A DNA stretch of 64,000 bases from Anthostomella pinea. Lineage: Eukaryota > Ascomycota > Sordariomycetes > Xylariales > Xylariaceae. A program made the translations under genes and the position numbers. The notes below the pieces were generated by a model. The model did not search any database. It had not been told where the DNA came from and saw only the letters and a program-made list of their open reading frames with translations. Positions 23,626 to 34,668 of the stretch are shown piece by piece. Each line of letters opens with the position of its first letter. Position 1 is the first letter of the stretch. Location: NCBI GenBank assembly GCA_963556695.1, contig CAUWAG010000012.1, positions 4,340,001 through 4,404,000 of the forward strand, given 5' to 3'.

Positions 23626-25833
23626 ATGTAGGTCACAAGCAAGCGGGACACACAAGCGAGCGGGACACACAAGCGAGCGGGACACTTTTACCAGCCTTCC
23701 AACCAACATGTCAAATAACTCAATCACAACGTATTGGATTCAATCTAATCAATTAGATTCCTCTTCTTCTGTTGAATACACAGATGTTGATCGATTCTGT
23801 TGGTTGTTCTTCAGCGTACAGAGATTGATCATCTGTCTTCTTGGTGGATCAGATGCCTTGTGCGTCTCTGTCCCACTGGAGATCTTCTGGTGTCTATCTC
23901 CAGCTCTCATTCAATATCTTCAGACGTTTTTATCTCTATTGTATAAGTTTGCGCATTATGGCCAGTGTTGCCGCAAACACCACAACGTTGCTCACGCGCT
24001 GCTGCTCTTCTCGGACGACGACTACCTTCACTTATTTCCTGTCTTACCAGCTCAGTACCATCCTTTGCAGCCTGAAGATCTACTGCATTTTTAACAAAAA
24101 GTATTCCTCCTTTTACTAAACGTTTGTTTTTTTATTTTCTGGCGTTTATTTAATAAGTGATTGGCCTCTTCTAGCTCGCGGACCTGGGAATCAACCAAAG
24201 CGACCTTGTGCATAAGTGTTGGATTAAAGGTACACCTAGAAGGCACCTTGACAGGTAGACAATAGAACCTAGTTGTTCCGTCCCAATCCAGCCCCCTCTT
24301 GCATCAAGCTGCCACGGTCGCACAAGAACACTTCAGAACATAGAGAATACACACAGACACTTACTCTAACGATTGGCTTAAATCTAATAATAAGACTGTA
24401 TATAGCATTTAATAAGAAGCTTAATGCATCAATTATTGATGTAGGTGAGCTTCCCTAATAGTTTCTGACTCAATTTTAGATATAAACCAATTTATTTACC
24501 GCTTCGTTAATAGTGGTAGGCGTCTTAGAATTCCAAGTAGTAGGTGGCAGATTGGGGTCTAGCAACGGTGTTTGTACGATAGCGACAATATCCAGCTTTA
24601 AAATGACACTTTCTTGGTCAAAAGAAACAAGCCTAGTGGCACTGAAACCTGCTTGAATGTTTTCTTATATCATAACATTATTATGTGCTTTATAAAACGC
24701 TATAAGAAAGTCTTTCTTTGAAATATGTGTTATATGATGCTAGATGAGATCCTCAATCATGCGACCGTAAGCTCATTTAAGCGGGCTAAAACTGCTAACA
24801 TCTAAAGGCTGGAGCCTGTGTGACAAGTGGGCAGATATACAAAGGGTAATGATATCATTATTCTGACAATAATCCTTAAAGACCTGAGGATAATGGCTTT
24901 TGTGACCATTTAGAATAAGGAGACGTTTACTGGCGGTCATACGTAGTCTGGTATATTTGTCGAAATGCTGAATCTATTTCAAACTGATCTCATTTGTAGT
25001 CAACCCGTTGCCAGACACGGCCACCTTTCAATTGCGTGGTAATGTCGTGTCGTGATACTATGATGCGGGGTGGGTTTTGCACTATAAAATGATGAATGGC
25101 GGAACCACTCAATCATTAGCATTTATAGCAGAAATTACTATAGACTATTCCTTGTTGCCTTCCTGAGCTTATCTAGGCCTGTCATGTCTTTTGGCGTTTA
25201 TGATGACTATATCGGACCCAATAATGCCCATCATACACCCAGTCTCGTCAAAGTTATAAATGTCCGCATTTTGGATACCATGTTCTGCGATTGCTGCCGC
25301 AATTTGGCAAAACCACGTGTGATACGCGTCTAAATCTTTGTTGAAGACCCTCTAGTAGTCCATTTTTCAATAAAAACGCGTCTGAAGCCCTGGTGTATGT
25401 TTGATGAAGTTTGTTGTCCAGTTCTTTCTAACGCGTCCAGCCCTACGTACTGCTAACAATTGATTTGGCATATCTTCAACATAAGTGTACTGGGGTAGAA
25501 ATGCTTGCGTATCCAGGTTGAGTATTAAAGCACAAATGGCATTTTCTTCAGAAACCATAAGTTTCAAAGAACTGGGCATGCTATTGCGCCGTGATAGTCG
25601 GCTGGCAATTTTTTGAGCCAGTATAAAGATTGGTAAGTAAAAAAATTCAGCAAGCTTTTGAACAAAAATATGAGGGTCTTATTTCTTAGCTTGGACAGCT
25701 AGCTGCATGTCTGATTCGTTATAACGCGGTGCTATCATTGTGGGTGGAGGAATACTGGTTGGAAGTTAAAAGTTTGGGAGGTTTGTGAAAGTGTCCCACT
25801 CACTTGTGTGCTCTGCTCGCTTGTGACCTACGT
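23626..25833 (-). mobile_element. Fot1/pogo-type DNA transposon, complete ends, mutated
   Basis: 2208 bp bounded by TA target duplications (23624-25 and 25834-35). Inverted ends start AYGTAGGTCACAAGCRAGC. Subterminal 17-bp units (ACAAGCGAGCGGGACAC) number three in tandem at 23635-23685 and two diverged copies at the other end. The interior carries a minus-strand pogo/Fot1 transposase relic. Differences between the ends are C/T or G/A, as RIP would leave. Confidence 0.88.
23708..25738 (-). pseudogene. Fot1/pogo-family DDE transposase, pseudogene
   Basis: Read from ATG 25738 (MIAPRYNESDMQLAVQA), the translation passes through family landmarks in order. The CENP-B-like helix-turn-helix block gives YVEDMPNQLL, GRVRKNWTTNFIK and LQTRF. 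The first catalytic region is IYNFDETGCMMG, then VVPPFII. The second catalytic region is RLLILNGHKSH, where family members have Asp in place of the Asn. HLSHRLQPLDV follows. A C-terminal zinc-knuckle-like CGVCGNTGHNAQT comes near 23970. Many in-frame stops interrupt it. The Asp-to-Asn change and the stops fit G-to-A/C-to-T mutation. It encoded the [11 protein letters not shown] transposase of the surrounding element and cannot be active. Confidence 0.88.
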
Positions 25834-26360
25834 TATATTATATATAAGTTATTATTTAATTATATAATGTGAGCATTCGCCGTGCGGAATATTTGGTTCA
25901 GAATCCTTGCTTGTTTTGTTGTTCTAAGTCTACCTGGTACGGACGGATTCACACCTAAATACGTGTGCAGCGCGTCTATCAGCGGTGGTAGCAGAGCTGT
26001 GAAGCAACCATCCCACCTACAGCGCACAGACCACCTGGGACCACACTCTGAGCCACCACCACATCCGACATATAATATTTTGTAAGCTACACAATTTACA
26101 CTTTAAATAAGTTTTATTAAGTATCTTTAAACTTTTAAAACCACTTATTATCTTTAGACCGGCCCTTTTAATAATGATCCTTTATTAATACTAAGTTATA
26201 ACTATGTTGATTCGCTTTATCTTATCAAAATAAACACGAAAATATTAATAATACCTTAAAAACTTGCTATTTAAATAATCTTTAAAATTAAATAATTAAA
26301 TTCAATCTTAAGACTCGATTTAACTTGTAAATATTTTTAAAAGGGGGATTTTCTTTGTTT

Positions 26361-27034
26361 AAATTAAGTTTGGCTTGACTTGCATTTCTTTGACTTGATA
26401 GAAGTGAAACGCAGTTAATAGTGCCCTTTCGCAGATATTAGCATCCATGGATATATCGTACCCGTTGGTCCATGAACATTCCTGTAAGGGCCTAGGCCCT
26501 CGCAAGCGGACCAACGTACGTACCTGCATGCAAACGTGGTGATCTGCAGGCAACGAGGCGCAGCCGCACGCTTTTGCGGAGGACGATAGGGAGAGGGTGG
26601 CCAATATGTGACTGGTGTAATCAATAAGCCACAGGGCTGTAACCTCAAGCCACATTCTGTTATCACTGAGCCTAAAACGTCACGTTGTGTTGAATGGGGG
26701 CCGGAAATAGACACCGGAAGATCTCCAGTGGGGCAGAGACGCACAGGGCATCCGACCCACCAAGAAGACAGATGATCAATCTCTGTACGCTGAAGAACAA
26801 CCAACAGAATCGATCAACATCTGTGTATTCAACACGTTGTGCCTACATTCCTGCCTACCTACCTAACCGTCCACCCAACTGTTGGCTTGAGCTGCTTGGG
26901 ATTTTCAGCTTGGAGCCATCTATAAGACTTCCTTCGCATCCAATCAACATTGTGGCAACCTGTTCTCCGACCCAAGGACTTGCTTTCAATCATCCTGATA
27001 TCTAGTTTCTTCACTCTCACTCTCACTCTCCAAG
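26361..27034. other. intergenic, upstream of the vWA gene
   Basis: Normal composition, with no gene recognised. The last 30 bp contain a CTCTCA-rich leader directly before the ATG at 27035. Confidence 0.5.
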
Positions 27035-29520
27035 ATGGGTGTAAGTCTCCCCCCTCCCTCGCCGGTGCTTGACCCCGCCATCCTTACAGCCCCCATATAC
27101 CGCCTTTTCCAGGCAAACATTCACTATCCCACCCGGATCACCTGTTCGCCAAGCCAGACAATCTATACCTAAAAGCCTTATCGTGTTGACGATACTGGTG
27201 ATCTACTTACGGCAAGGTTCCCCGGATTGCTGAACCAATCATGCTCAGAGTTGTGAGCAGGTGGTCCCTGTGGGATAGTTAAGGTCTGCCTGGAAAAAGC
27301 GGTACGTCATACCGCTGTTAAACTGACAAAGCCGCAGTTGGCAAGCAAGCTCGCGGCCGCGCAGGGACTGGGAGGCCAAACTGCCACAGCAAACTACGGC
27401 GGTGGGGGCGGGGGCGGCTCCCAGTACCCTCCCGCACAAGGACACCCATCATCACTACAGCCTGGTGGCAGTGGTGCGGGCGGCTATCCTGGCCAGCAGG
27501 CAGGAGGATATCGTACGTGACGCACCGCTTACGCAGCTGCCAGCCGCAGCACGAGCAAGCTTTGCCTTCCAATTGCTGACTTTGCACAAGCTGGACAACA
27601 AAAACCGTATCAAGCCTACAATCCAGGTGGTGCTCAGGTCAGTAACTTACGCTAGTTCCCTTCATCCACTCTTGGAATATCTTATGACTTCATTCTCCTT
27701 CACCTTGCACTTCCTCCTTGCATCTTAGCAACTTCATACCTATACTTCATCATTATGCCGTTGGTTGCGAAAATGGCCGGCGCAGGCGGTTCTGCGCCAT
27801 ACCCATCATCACTACAGCCTGGCCGCCCTGGTGGCTATCCTGGCCAGCAACCACAGTACCAACCATACCAACCACCGGCGCCAGCGCCCGGCGGTTACGT
27901 CGCACCACAATACGGACAGCAACAGCAACAAGGCTATAACAGGCCCCCACCACCTGTGCCAAACCCATCATCCAGTCCATATCCCGGACAACAACCTCAA
28001 TACGGCGGCCCTCAGCAAGGTTACGGCCAACAACATGGACCTCCGCAAGGATACGGCTACGTTCGTCAACTTCACGTGTTATATAGAGGAACATGCGATT
28101 TGGAGGTCTTCTGCTGACATGTCATTGTAATCGTAGGCCGGTTCACCAGCACCACAACAGCAGGGCGGCTACAGCGCACCTCCACCCGCTCAATACGGTC
28201 AAGGTCACCCCCCAGGACAGCAGCAAGGGGGCTATGGCGGCCCACCAGTAGGTCAGCAATACGGAGGCGCTCCCATGGGAGGTCCACAGCAGACCACACA
28301 GGAATGCGAGAAGGAGCTACATCGGGCGATTTGCGAAAAGGGTCTAGATAGATTCTACGGCCCTGGCACACCGGGTGGACAGCGTATCCCCATGATCGCA
28401 CAGCGTGCCGCGGCGCAGGTCGATCGTCTGTGCCAGGCCTGGCGCATCCCGAAAGAGATCGCGACGGATATCGTCCGCCTGGCACTGTACGATGTCGTCA
28501 TCTACGTCGATGACAGCGGCTCCATGGCTTGGGATGAGGGCGGCAAGCGCAAAGAGGAGCTCATGCTTATCATGCAGCGTGTTGCTTTTGCGGCTACGCT
28601 CTTCGACGACGACGGCATCGATGTGCGCTTCATGAACAACGAGCAGATTCCGCCGAACATGCTGTCTGGCATTCGCGATGAGCAGCAGGTCAAGAACCTC
28701 CTAGAAAGTGTTCGGTATATGGGACTCACTCCATTCGGCACTAAGCTCCGCAACAAGGTCATCGATCCGCTCGTCGTTCCGATGCTGCGCAGCGGACAGA
28801 TGCAGAAGCCGGTCTTGATCATAGGCATCACGGATGGACAGCCTGCTGGAGAGAACCAGAACGAGCTCGTGGAGACTGTGCGCTATGCTATTGGCCAAGC
28901 GCAGCAATCTCAGTACGGCAAGGGTGCGGTGGCTTTCCAATTCGCTCAAGTTGGAAACGATCTGAAGGCCACTGAGTTCCTGGCGAAGCTCGATAATGAC
29001 CCGATGGTCGGAGCAGAAGTAGACTGCACATCAAGTATGTATCGCTGATCCCGATGATGCATGTGTTTATAGAACGCTGACATATTTTGTAGATTATGAG
29101 GTCGAATCAGCCGAGATGGCAAAGTTACACCCGGAAATCGAATTCACCCCAGATATCTGGAGGATCAAGCTCATGCTCGGCGCTATCCACCCTGACTATG
29201 ACACCAAGGACGAGAAGAAGGGCATGGCTTCTGGCGCAGGTATGTCAGGGCATCCGCAGCAGGGCTACGGTGGTCCTCCAGGCGGCGGCTACCCCCAGGG
29301 CCCGCCATACGGACAAGGCCCACCACCCGGGCATTACAGTCAACAGCAGCCGGGGCAGGGAAGAGGCTACGGTGGCCCTCCAGGCGGCGGTTACCCCCAG
29401 GGCCCGCCATACGGACAAGGCCCACCACCCGGGCATTACGCTCAGCAGCAGCCGGGGCAGGGAGGAGGCTACGGCGGTGGCTACGGCGGTGGCTACGGCG
29501 GTGCGCCATCGAGGTACTAG
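27035..29520 (+). CDS. vWA-domain protein with Q/P/G/Y-rich low-complexity arms
   Basis: Six exons fit: 27035-27040, 27338-27512, 27591-27626, 27786-28060, 28137-29034 and 29093-29520, giving 605 residues in phase. The first exon is only ATGGGT. The donor at 27627 (GTGGTG) is preferred over GTCAGT at 27638 because only it keeps phase. Residues about 10-220 are rich in Gly, Pro, Gln and Tyr (YPGQQPQY-type). A von Willebrand A domain follows, with the MIDAS motif DDSGSMAWDEG, a conserved ITDGQPAGEN, and a preceding GPGTPGGQRIPMIAQRAAAQ helix seen in fungal vWA proteins. The tail is GGY/PPYGQGPPPGHY repeats. It is probably a cytosolic metal-dependent adhesion-type protein; its function is unknown. 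The flanking arms resemble prion-like, condensate-forming sequence (inference). Confidence 0.85.
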
Positions 29521-30343
29521 ACTACTATGAGGATCTCACGCGAGTTCTTCAATGTGACGAGGCGACAACAGCGGGAACGAGAGGGCCATACGATAGGCAT
29601 AGGGTCTTAGACATGCCCTAAGGTGATTCTTGAGCTTGATGCTTAGTTTCCGAGGACCTGGGAACGAGATACGTAGAAGTGGCAGAATGTCCATGTAGCT
29701 CCTCCTGGAATCTTTACTACACAAGTTCCGAATCTGCAATCGGTCTTTAGACTCTATATCGTAATTGTGAGTGTGAGAAGCCGAATACAGATACGGTGAT
29801 AGTCGCTCGTATCGGAGTTTGGTCGACGGTAAACGGTGATCAAAGGCGGTGATAACGCTGATCAGAGGGCGTTAACACGGACCAGTTTCTAACGCGTACT
29901 TTCACCAGTTTACGACCCTTCGTGGAATAAGCGAAAAGGACCGGTCGCTTTCATGTAACTACTTACCTTATCCTAAGGCACCATTCCACTGGTGAAATAT
30001 ATAAAGAGAATTCTAAGTGCGCGGAACAGAGACTTGTAATGAGTGATAGTGTGTGGTGAGATGCCTAACTATCGTACATTATCTTTTCTGATCATTCCCT
30101 CCTCCGCCCCTTTTTAACTCACGTCGACTAGACGTTTCTCGGTACCGAGTTGGACAGAATTAGGTCCTTGTGGTGATGGACCAAACCGAAACCCGTAGAT
30201 AGGATGCTAAAGTGTGGAAGGTGGCATGGTATTGATCTGGGTTTGCTGTCTGCTAGATGGTCTATTTGTGTGTGGAATTGTATAGCACGTGCCCGGAGCT
30301 GAGACGCCTGGCCATGCATAGCTGCGTATCGCCCGTGTGGTAA
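29521..30343. other. intergenic, possible degenerate MITE at about 29920-30050
   Basis: About 820 bp with no gene. Motifs GTGGAATAAGCG (29922) and GGAACAGAGACTTGTAATGAG (about 30023) resemble parts of the element family at 12266, 13203, 16207 and 34450, but a matching left terminus could not be found, so I do not call a copy. Confidence 0.4.
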
Positions 30344-32359
30344 TTAGCAAGCAGCGATAAGGCACCTGCCCCCTCTGGGACTCGATAGAAAGTACAGATC
30401 TTCGACCATGTCCTGATCACTCATTGCATCGCGGTTCGAGACCGTGGCGTTTGGGAACGCTCGGAAGAAATGGGCAGCCCCGAGCCGGAGCTCGATATGA
30501 GCAAGGTGCATTCCGATGCAGACTATAAGAGCATCTGATTAGCATGAGTTGGCCCAGCAGTAACTTATACGTGTAATTCGAGAAGCATACTTACTTCTTG
30601 ACCCACTACCAAAAGCCATAAAAGCCTCTTTCATGTCTTTCGTGGGATTCTCCCATCGGGAAGGGTCGAATGTGTCCGGATCCGGGAATGCTACCGGGTC
30701 CCTGTGCAGACTCCAGTTCTGAGTCCGCACGACGGAACCTCCTGGGAGCCAGTACCCCTTCAGAGTAGCGCCGCTTTGTGGGACGTGACGAGGGAGTGGT
30801 CCCGGCACCACTGCGTATCTTCGGAGAGTCTCCGTGATGTGTTAGATGGGACGCAAGCCACAGTGGCATTTAGGGAGTGGCAGTGCACCAACAGGGCATC
30901 CGGGCCTTTTAGTGTGCTATAGCACTCCACTGCAGATTCTTCACACAACAACAATCCATCAGAAATCACCAGAATACAACGGTTTCAACCATATGAACCT
31001 AATTCACGCTGTTTAACATGATGCACTGGTTCAGCAGCGGCAAGGAATTGACGTCGGTGTCGGTGAAGCTGTCAGGGAGTGATTTCACCTCTTGGACTAC
31101 CCGTGCTCGCAACTCTGGCTGTCGACATAGTGCCCAGGTCAGGTAGGTCAGAGTGACCGAAGTCGTATCGCTCCCCTCCACGATGTATAATTCGGCTTCG
31201 TGTACGATGTCCTCTTCAGTCAGCGATCCGCCGTCGTCAGCTTCGTCCTTCATCACTTTGGTGAACAGCATAGGCTCTGCTTCCGTGTCTTGACCCAGTC
31301 GATCCCGGTACCGTTGCAGAGAGGTCTTCGCGTAGTTCGTCATGCGTACGCTGGCTTCCCGCACGGTCTTCATGAAAGGAATAGGTAGAGAAGCAGGCAG
31401 TTTCCACAGGAAGGGGAGAAACAGGAAGACGGCTGCCGTGATGCTCCTGCTGTCGATATCTTCGATGTATTGATTTCTGGGCTGCAGATCCCGGTCAGCA
31501 TGCAGTTAGTCCGTTCGGTTCCGTCGAAGCTCAACTACCTACCTTGCTACTCTCCAACATATTGAAGGAACCGCCGAAGCTCAGCTGTCCAATCACGTCC
31601 GTAGTGAGGAAGTTCCACCACTTGTAGACGTCCACGGCACCTCGCTCGTCCATCTCCTCGCCCATCCGCTGGATTGCGAGGCGGATCTTGCTATCGACTT
31701 GTGGCAGCATGGGCTTCAGCCCACTCTCCGACATTGGCTGCGAGAGAAGCTTTCGCGTGCTCGGTGCGCCTCGGGATCGCGCGCGTTGAAGACGTTGATC
31801 TTGCCGTCGGCATCGTGGTAGAACTCGGTCTTCAGGAAGTCGGCCTTGACGCGGTGGATTTGCCGCGCGGCTTCGGCGTCGGAGATGTCGACCTCGTGGG
31901 GGCACACGCGCACGACCGGGCCTGTTTACGCAATGTTAGACAATCACGTCGAGTGTTACATCTGGAAGGCAGTTGGTACTTGCCATATACTTCGTGGAGA
32001 CCGTGTACGTAGATAGGACCACGGCCCCTCAGGGTCTCGTAATGGTAGACCAAGCTGGTCCAATTCGTGTACCACTATATCGTATCGAGTCAGCAGCTGC
32101 GATCAATTGGACCCGGAAGTTGGAATATAGATCTTGAGATTCACTGGAGAGGTATGGGATGATGCGTACAGGTCCTGGAATCTTTGACAATGGGCTTGAC
32201 AGTCGTCGTAGGAGGACCTATCTATGTTAGTTTATGACCAGGTAATGTACATGAAAGGAGATTATGGCCGTATACCACCACGAAGCATGATAAGATCGCA
32301 ATCCCTCCCAGGGAGAGATATGGGAGATCGCCCTGATTCTTGACGCCGAATAACTCCAT
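30344..32359 (-). pseudogene. cytochrome P450, broken by a frameshift and a solo-LTR-like insertion
   Basis: The family order is clear on the minus strand. The N-terminal membrane anchor region starts at about 32359 (SLGGIAILSCFVVVYG), then WYTNWTSLVYHYETLRG. A GC-AG intron fits (HEVYG-PVVRVCPHEVDI). The I-helix is EGSDTTS, and ETLRR (ExxR) is followed by PGPLPR. FDPSRW comes next. The heme loop FGSGSR-ICIG is joined across the last intron (30594-30533), and the stop is TAA 30344. One base is missing near 31755 between HRAR and RKLLSQPM. A 179 bp insertion (30840-31018) separates LLNQCI from TETLRR; removing it with one target-site copy restores the frame. The family oxidises small molecules and is anchored in the ER membrane. 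This copy cannot make a full enzyme unless both lesions are assembly errors. Confidence 0.87.
30840..31018. mobile_element. solo-LTR-like insertion inside the P450 gene
   Basis: 179 bp beginning TGTTAGATGGG and ending TTTAACA, so it has TG...CA ends with short inverted TGTTA/TAACA termini. It is flanked by a perfect 5-bp duplication, TGATG, at 30835-30839 and 31019-31023. This is the hallmark of an LTR retrotransposon that recombined down to one LTR. The host coding frame is continuous across the empty site. No similarity to the LTRs at 21521 or 22984 was seen by eye. Confidence 0.82.
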
Positions 32360-33306
32360 GTGTGATACGATGATTTGACAACGTGGTTGATGCTGATCGA
32401 CGTGTTCACTGGTTGATTTCTGGCTACTCGACAGAAATCAGAGGATTTTGGAATAGTGACAGTGGGCATTTTATACCTACACTTACCCCATATACCAAAG
32501 CAAGAGCTCCTTCATATAGGGTGCCGGAACGCAGTATAACGGGGACGGGCGCACGCAAGACAACGAGCTGACCTTGTCTCGGGTTCTCGGGTGTCAGCTC
32601 GCTGTCTTGCGGTCTCGGGTTCTCGGGTCCTCGCGACTGATCCAACGCCGTGTCCATAGGGACCTTCCAATGGCTAACCTAGGAAGCCAGATCAATCCAA
32701 ATCGTTATGTGTTGCACTGGAAACCCGGATATATACGTGTGCGTCCCGCATTGAAGTGCCTTGGGGGCAGGGTTGGCTCCAACGGTGGCACAGCACGGTA
32801 GTTACAGCATATGACGTTCTACCTCGTAGCGAATCGGTCCTACGATAGATGCGCGGGTGGACGTCTCATTCGGACCCTGCAGTAATTTATTCCCTTTTCT
32901 TCGGTGTCCAGTATGTCATTGTTCCTCCGGGAGCCCGGGCCCAAGGCCGACACCTGCCCTTGTCCTTCCGTGATATCGGGGGTACAATGATGACACTCTA
33001 AAGTCTCAGACAAATAGATACCGTGACTAGTCGCAACGCCTGCTAAGTGCCTTTTTATCATGTTATGGCCAACTGGCGAGAAAGGAAGCTCACGACGAGG
33101 CTTAGTAATGCAAAGTTGGATTGGTGTGTAGATCGGCATTCGTTTTAGTAGACATACTGACATACTGCGAGCAGTCGCTACCAACTCATCACATACAGTA
33201 TTACCCAGTGATTTGCTTCCATCCATTGACTGATTCGCTTGAGTCCCAGTCTCGAATCCCCCTGCGCTTGCTCCGCCTATCCTTCAAGTATGATCCAGGG
33301 TTATTT
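32360..33306. other. intergenic, nothing recognised
   Basis: About 950 bp. It contains two copies of TCTCGGGTTCTCGGGT at about 32575-32632. No gene was identified. Confidence 0.5.
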
Positions 33307-34017
33307 TCAACAGAAAGGCGGCTCGCATGGCAATCCATAGCTGTAGGCAGTGTATACACCAATGGCACATTCGTCTGCATCCTGGAAGAATGAGAACGAG
33401 GTGTCGTTGGTGGATGTCACTGTCTTCGTTAGCTTCGACTCTTTGACACACTCAATGTGACGTCGGGGATATCACTTACTGCCAGCCACACAGGTCCCAG
33501 CGCCAACGAAGCAGGGGCCGATATCAATGGTGTAGGCATATCCAGGCTCCATATGCATAGGAGGGAACGCAGGGAACGGGCCCGGCTCCGGTTGGTTGTT
33601 GAAGGTAGTCTCGGGACCAGGACAGCTTCCTGGGTTATAACCGGTGAAGAAGAATGTGCCTGCGCGTTGGTACGAGAAGGAAGAGGTCTCGAGCTGATCC
33701 TGGCGAGGGAACAGGAACTCCAGGGTGCAGTTGGCATCGGCGCGCGAGGCAGGGATGTCGAAGCTGAAGATGGATGAGATGTCGTTAGGGGTAAAGAGAC
33801 CGCTGTACTGAGGGCCAAATGCTTTGTCGGGTTGCTGCTGAGAGATGTGTGTGATGTAGTGAGGGAACTCGTATTGGCCTTCTTCGAGATAGGCTGGGCA
33901 GTTGTCTACCTTGTTGTAGCCCCATTCGCGATCATTCAACGCGCGTTTGGAGATCAACTCGTAGGGAGCTGCCACTGCCGCACCGAGCATCAAAGAAAGG
34001 GTGATGAAGCACTGCAT
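33307..34017 (-). CDS. secreted But2-domain-like protein
   Basis: Exons 34017-33480 and 33419-33307 give 216 residues; the intron is GTAAGT...GACAG with consistent phase. Residues 1-17 (MQCFITLSLMLGAAVAA) form a signal peptide. The mature part resembles the ubiquitin 3 binding protein But2 C-terminal domain of fungal secreted proteins: CTLEFLFPRQDQLET followed by a Cys pair region (GPCFVGAGTCV) and a terminal ECAIGVYTAYSY. Six or more Cys suggest disulfides in the secretory path. Biological role unknown; often seen among wall or secretome proteins. The frame is intact. The domain name rests on motif recall without a profile search. Confidence 0.72.
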
Positions 34018-34449
34018 TGCGGCCGTGGACGTTCTCCGCGTAGAACGAACTGTGAGAGCAGATGGGAAAGCGAAGGTATAGGTGGTGACGATGATATGCT
34101 GATGCAGTCGAAACCCAAACTGAGGAAACCCAGTATCTTATACAGCGGCCTGCCTGGAGCAGTGCAGCCTGGCCTCATATACTGCCTTGCATGTCTATAC
34201 ATATTAAGTGACGCTTTGCTGCATAGTGGCATTGTCGCACTGAGAGTCCTTGCGCCAACCCAAACCCGTCAAGCTGCAGTAAGGGATACAGCATCAATAG
34301 TCATCAGTGGATGCATATGCTGTACTCACTTCTAAACCCAGTCGAATACCAATCCAGACTATCTTCCTTCTTCCCAGCCACCGATTACCCATCAACTTTA
34401 TCCGATTATGATCTCCCTACCAATACTGCAAGCTGCGAGGCCTCATAAC

Positions 34450-34668
34450 TCACAATCAACCCCCAACATGGAAGTCTCCGTCCGGCATGGCTTAAGCAAT
34501 CCGTGGATATCAATAACATCTCACTGTGGAATAATCACCCTAGGATAAGCAGCTTTGATAGAGTAAGGCATCTTGGATGCTAATTCCAGAGTACTTATCC
34601 CATTCCAACAAGTTACACATTCGCTTGATGGACGAGGAATATGGGTCGACCTTTAGAGGCTCAGTGCA
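34450..34668. mobile_element. MITE-like inverted-repeat element, copy D
   Basis: About 219 bp. The left end, CACAATCAACCCCCAACATG then GAAGTCTCCGTCCGGC, matches the right end of copy C. The right end, on the opposite strand, reads GCACTGAGCCTCTAAAG. Inner motifs GTGGAATAATC, GGATAAGCAG and the mirrored TACTTATCCCATTCCA occupy the positions seen in the other copies. A fainter relic of the same family may follow at about 34690-34780. Confidence 0.72.

Larger units (their letters stand above)
21400..26360. other. AT-rich, RIP-like transposon block
   Basis: A roughly 5 kb tract dominated by TTTAA, TATTAA and similar words, with sharp composition edges. It contains a short LTR-bounded element (21521-23185), a Fot1/pogo element (23626-25833) and less AT-rich islands near 22180-22340 and 25870-26090 that may be ends of other elements. 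No intact gene is present. Confidence 0.8.

Noticed and set aside
29920..30050. Possible fifth copy of the MITE-like family
   Set aside because: Only two partial motifs match; the left terminus could not be found, so the copy is not called.
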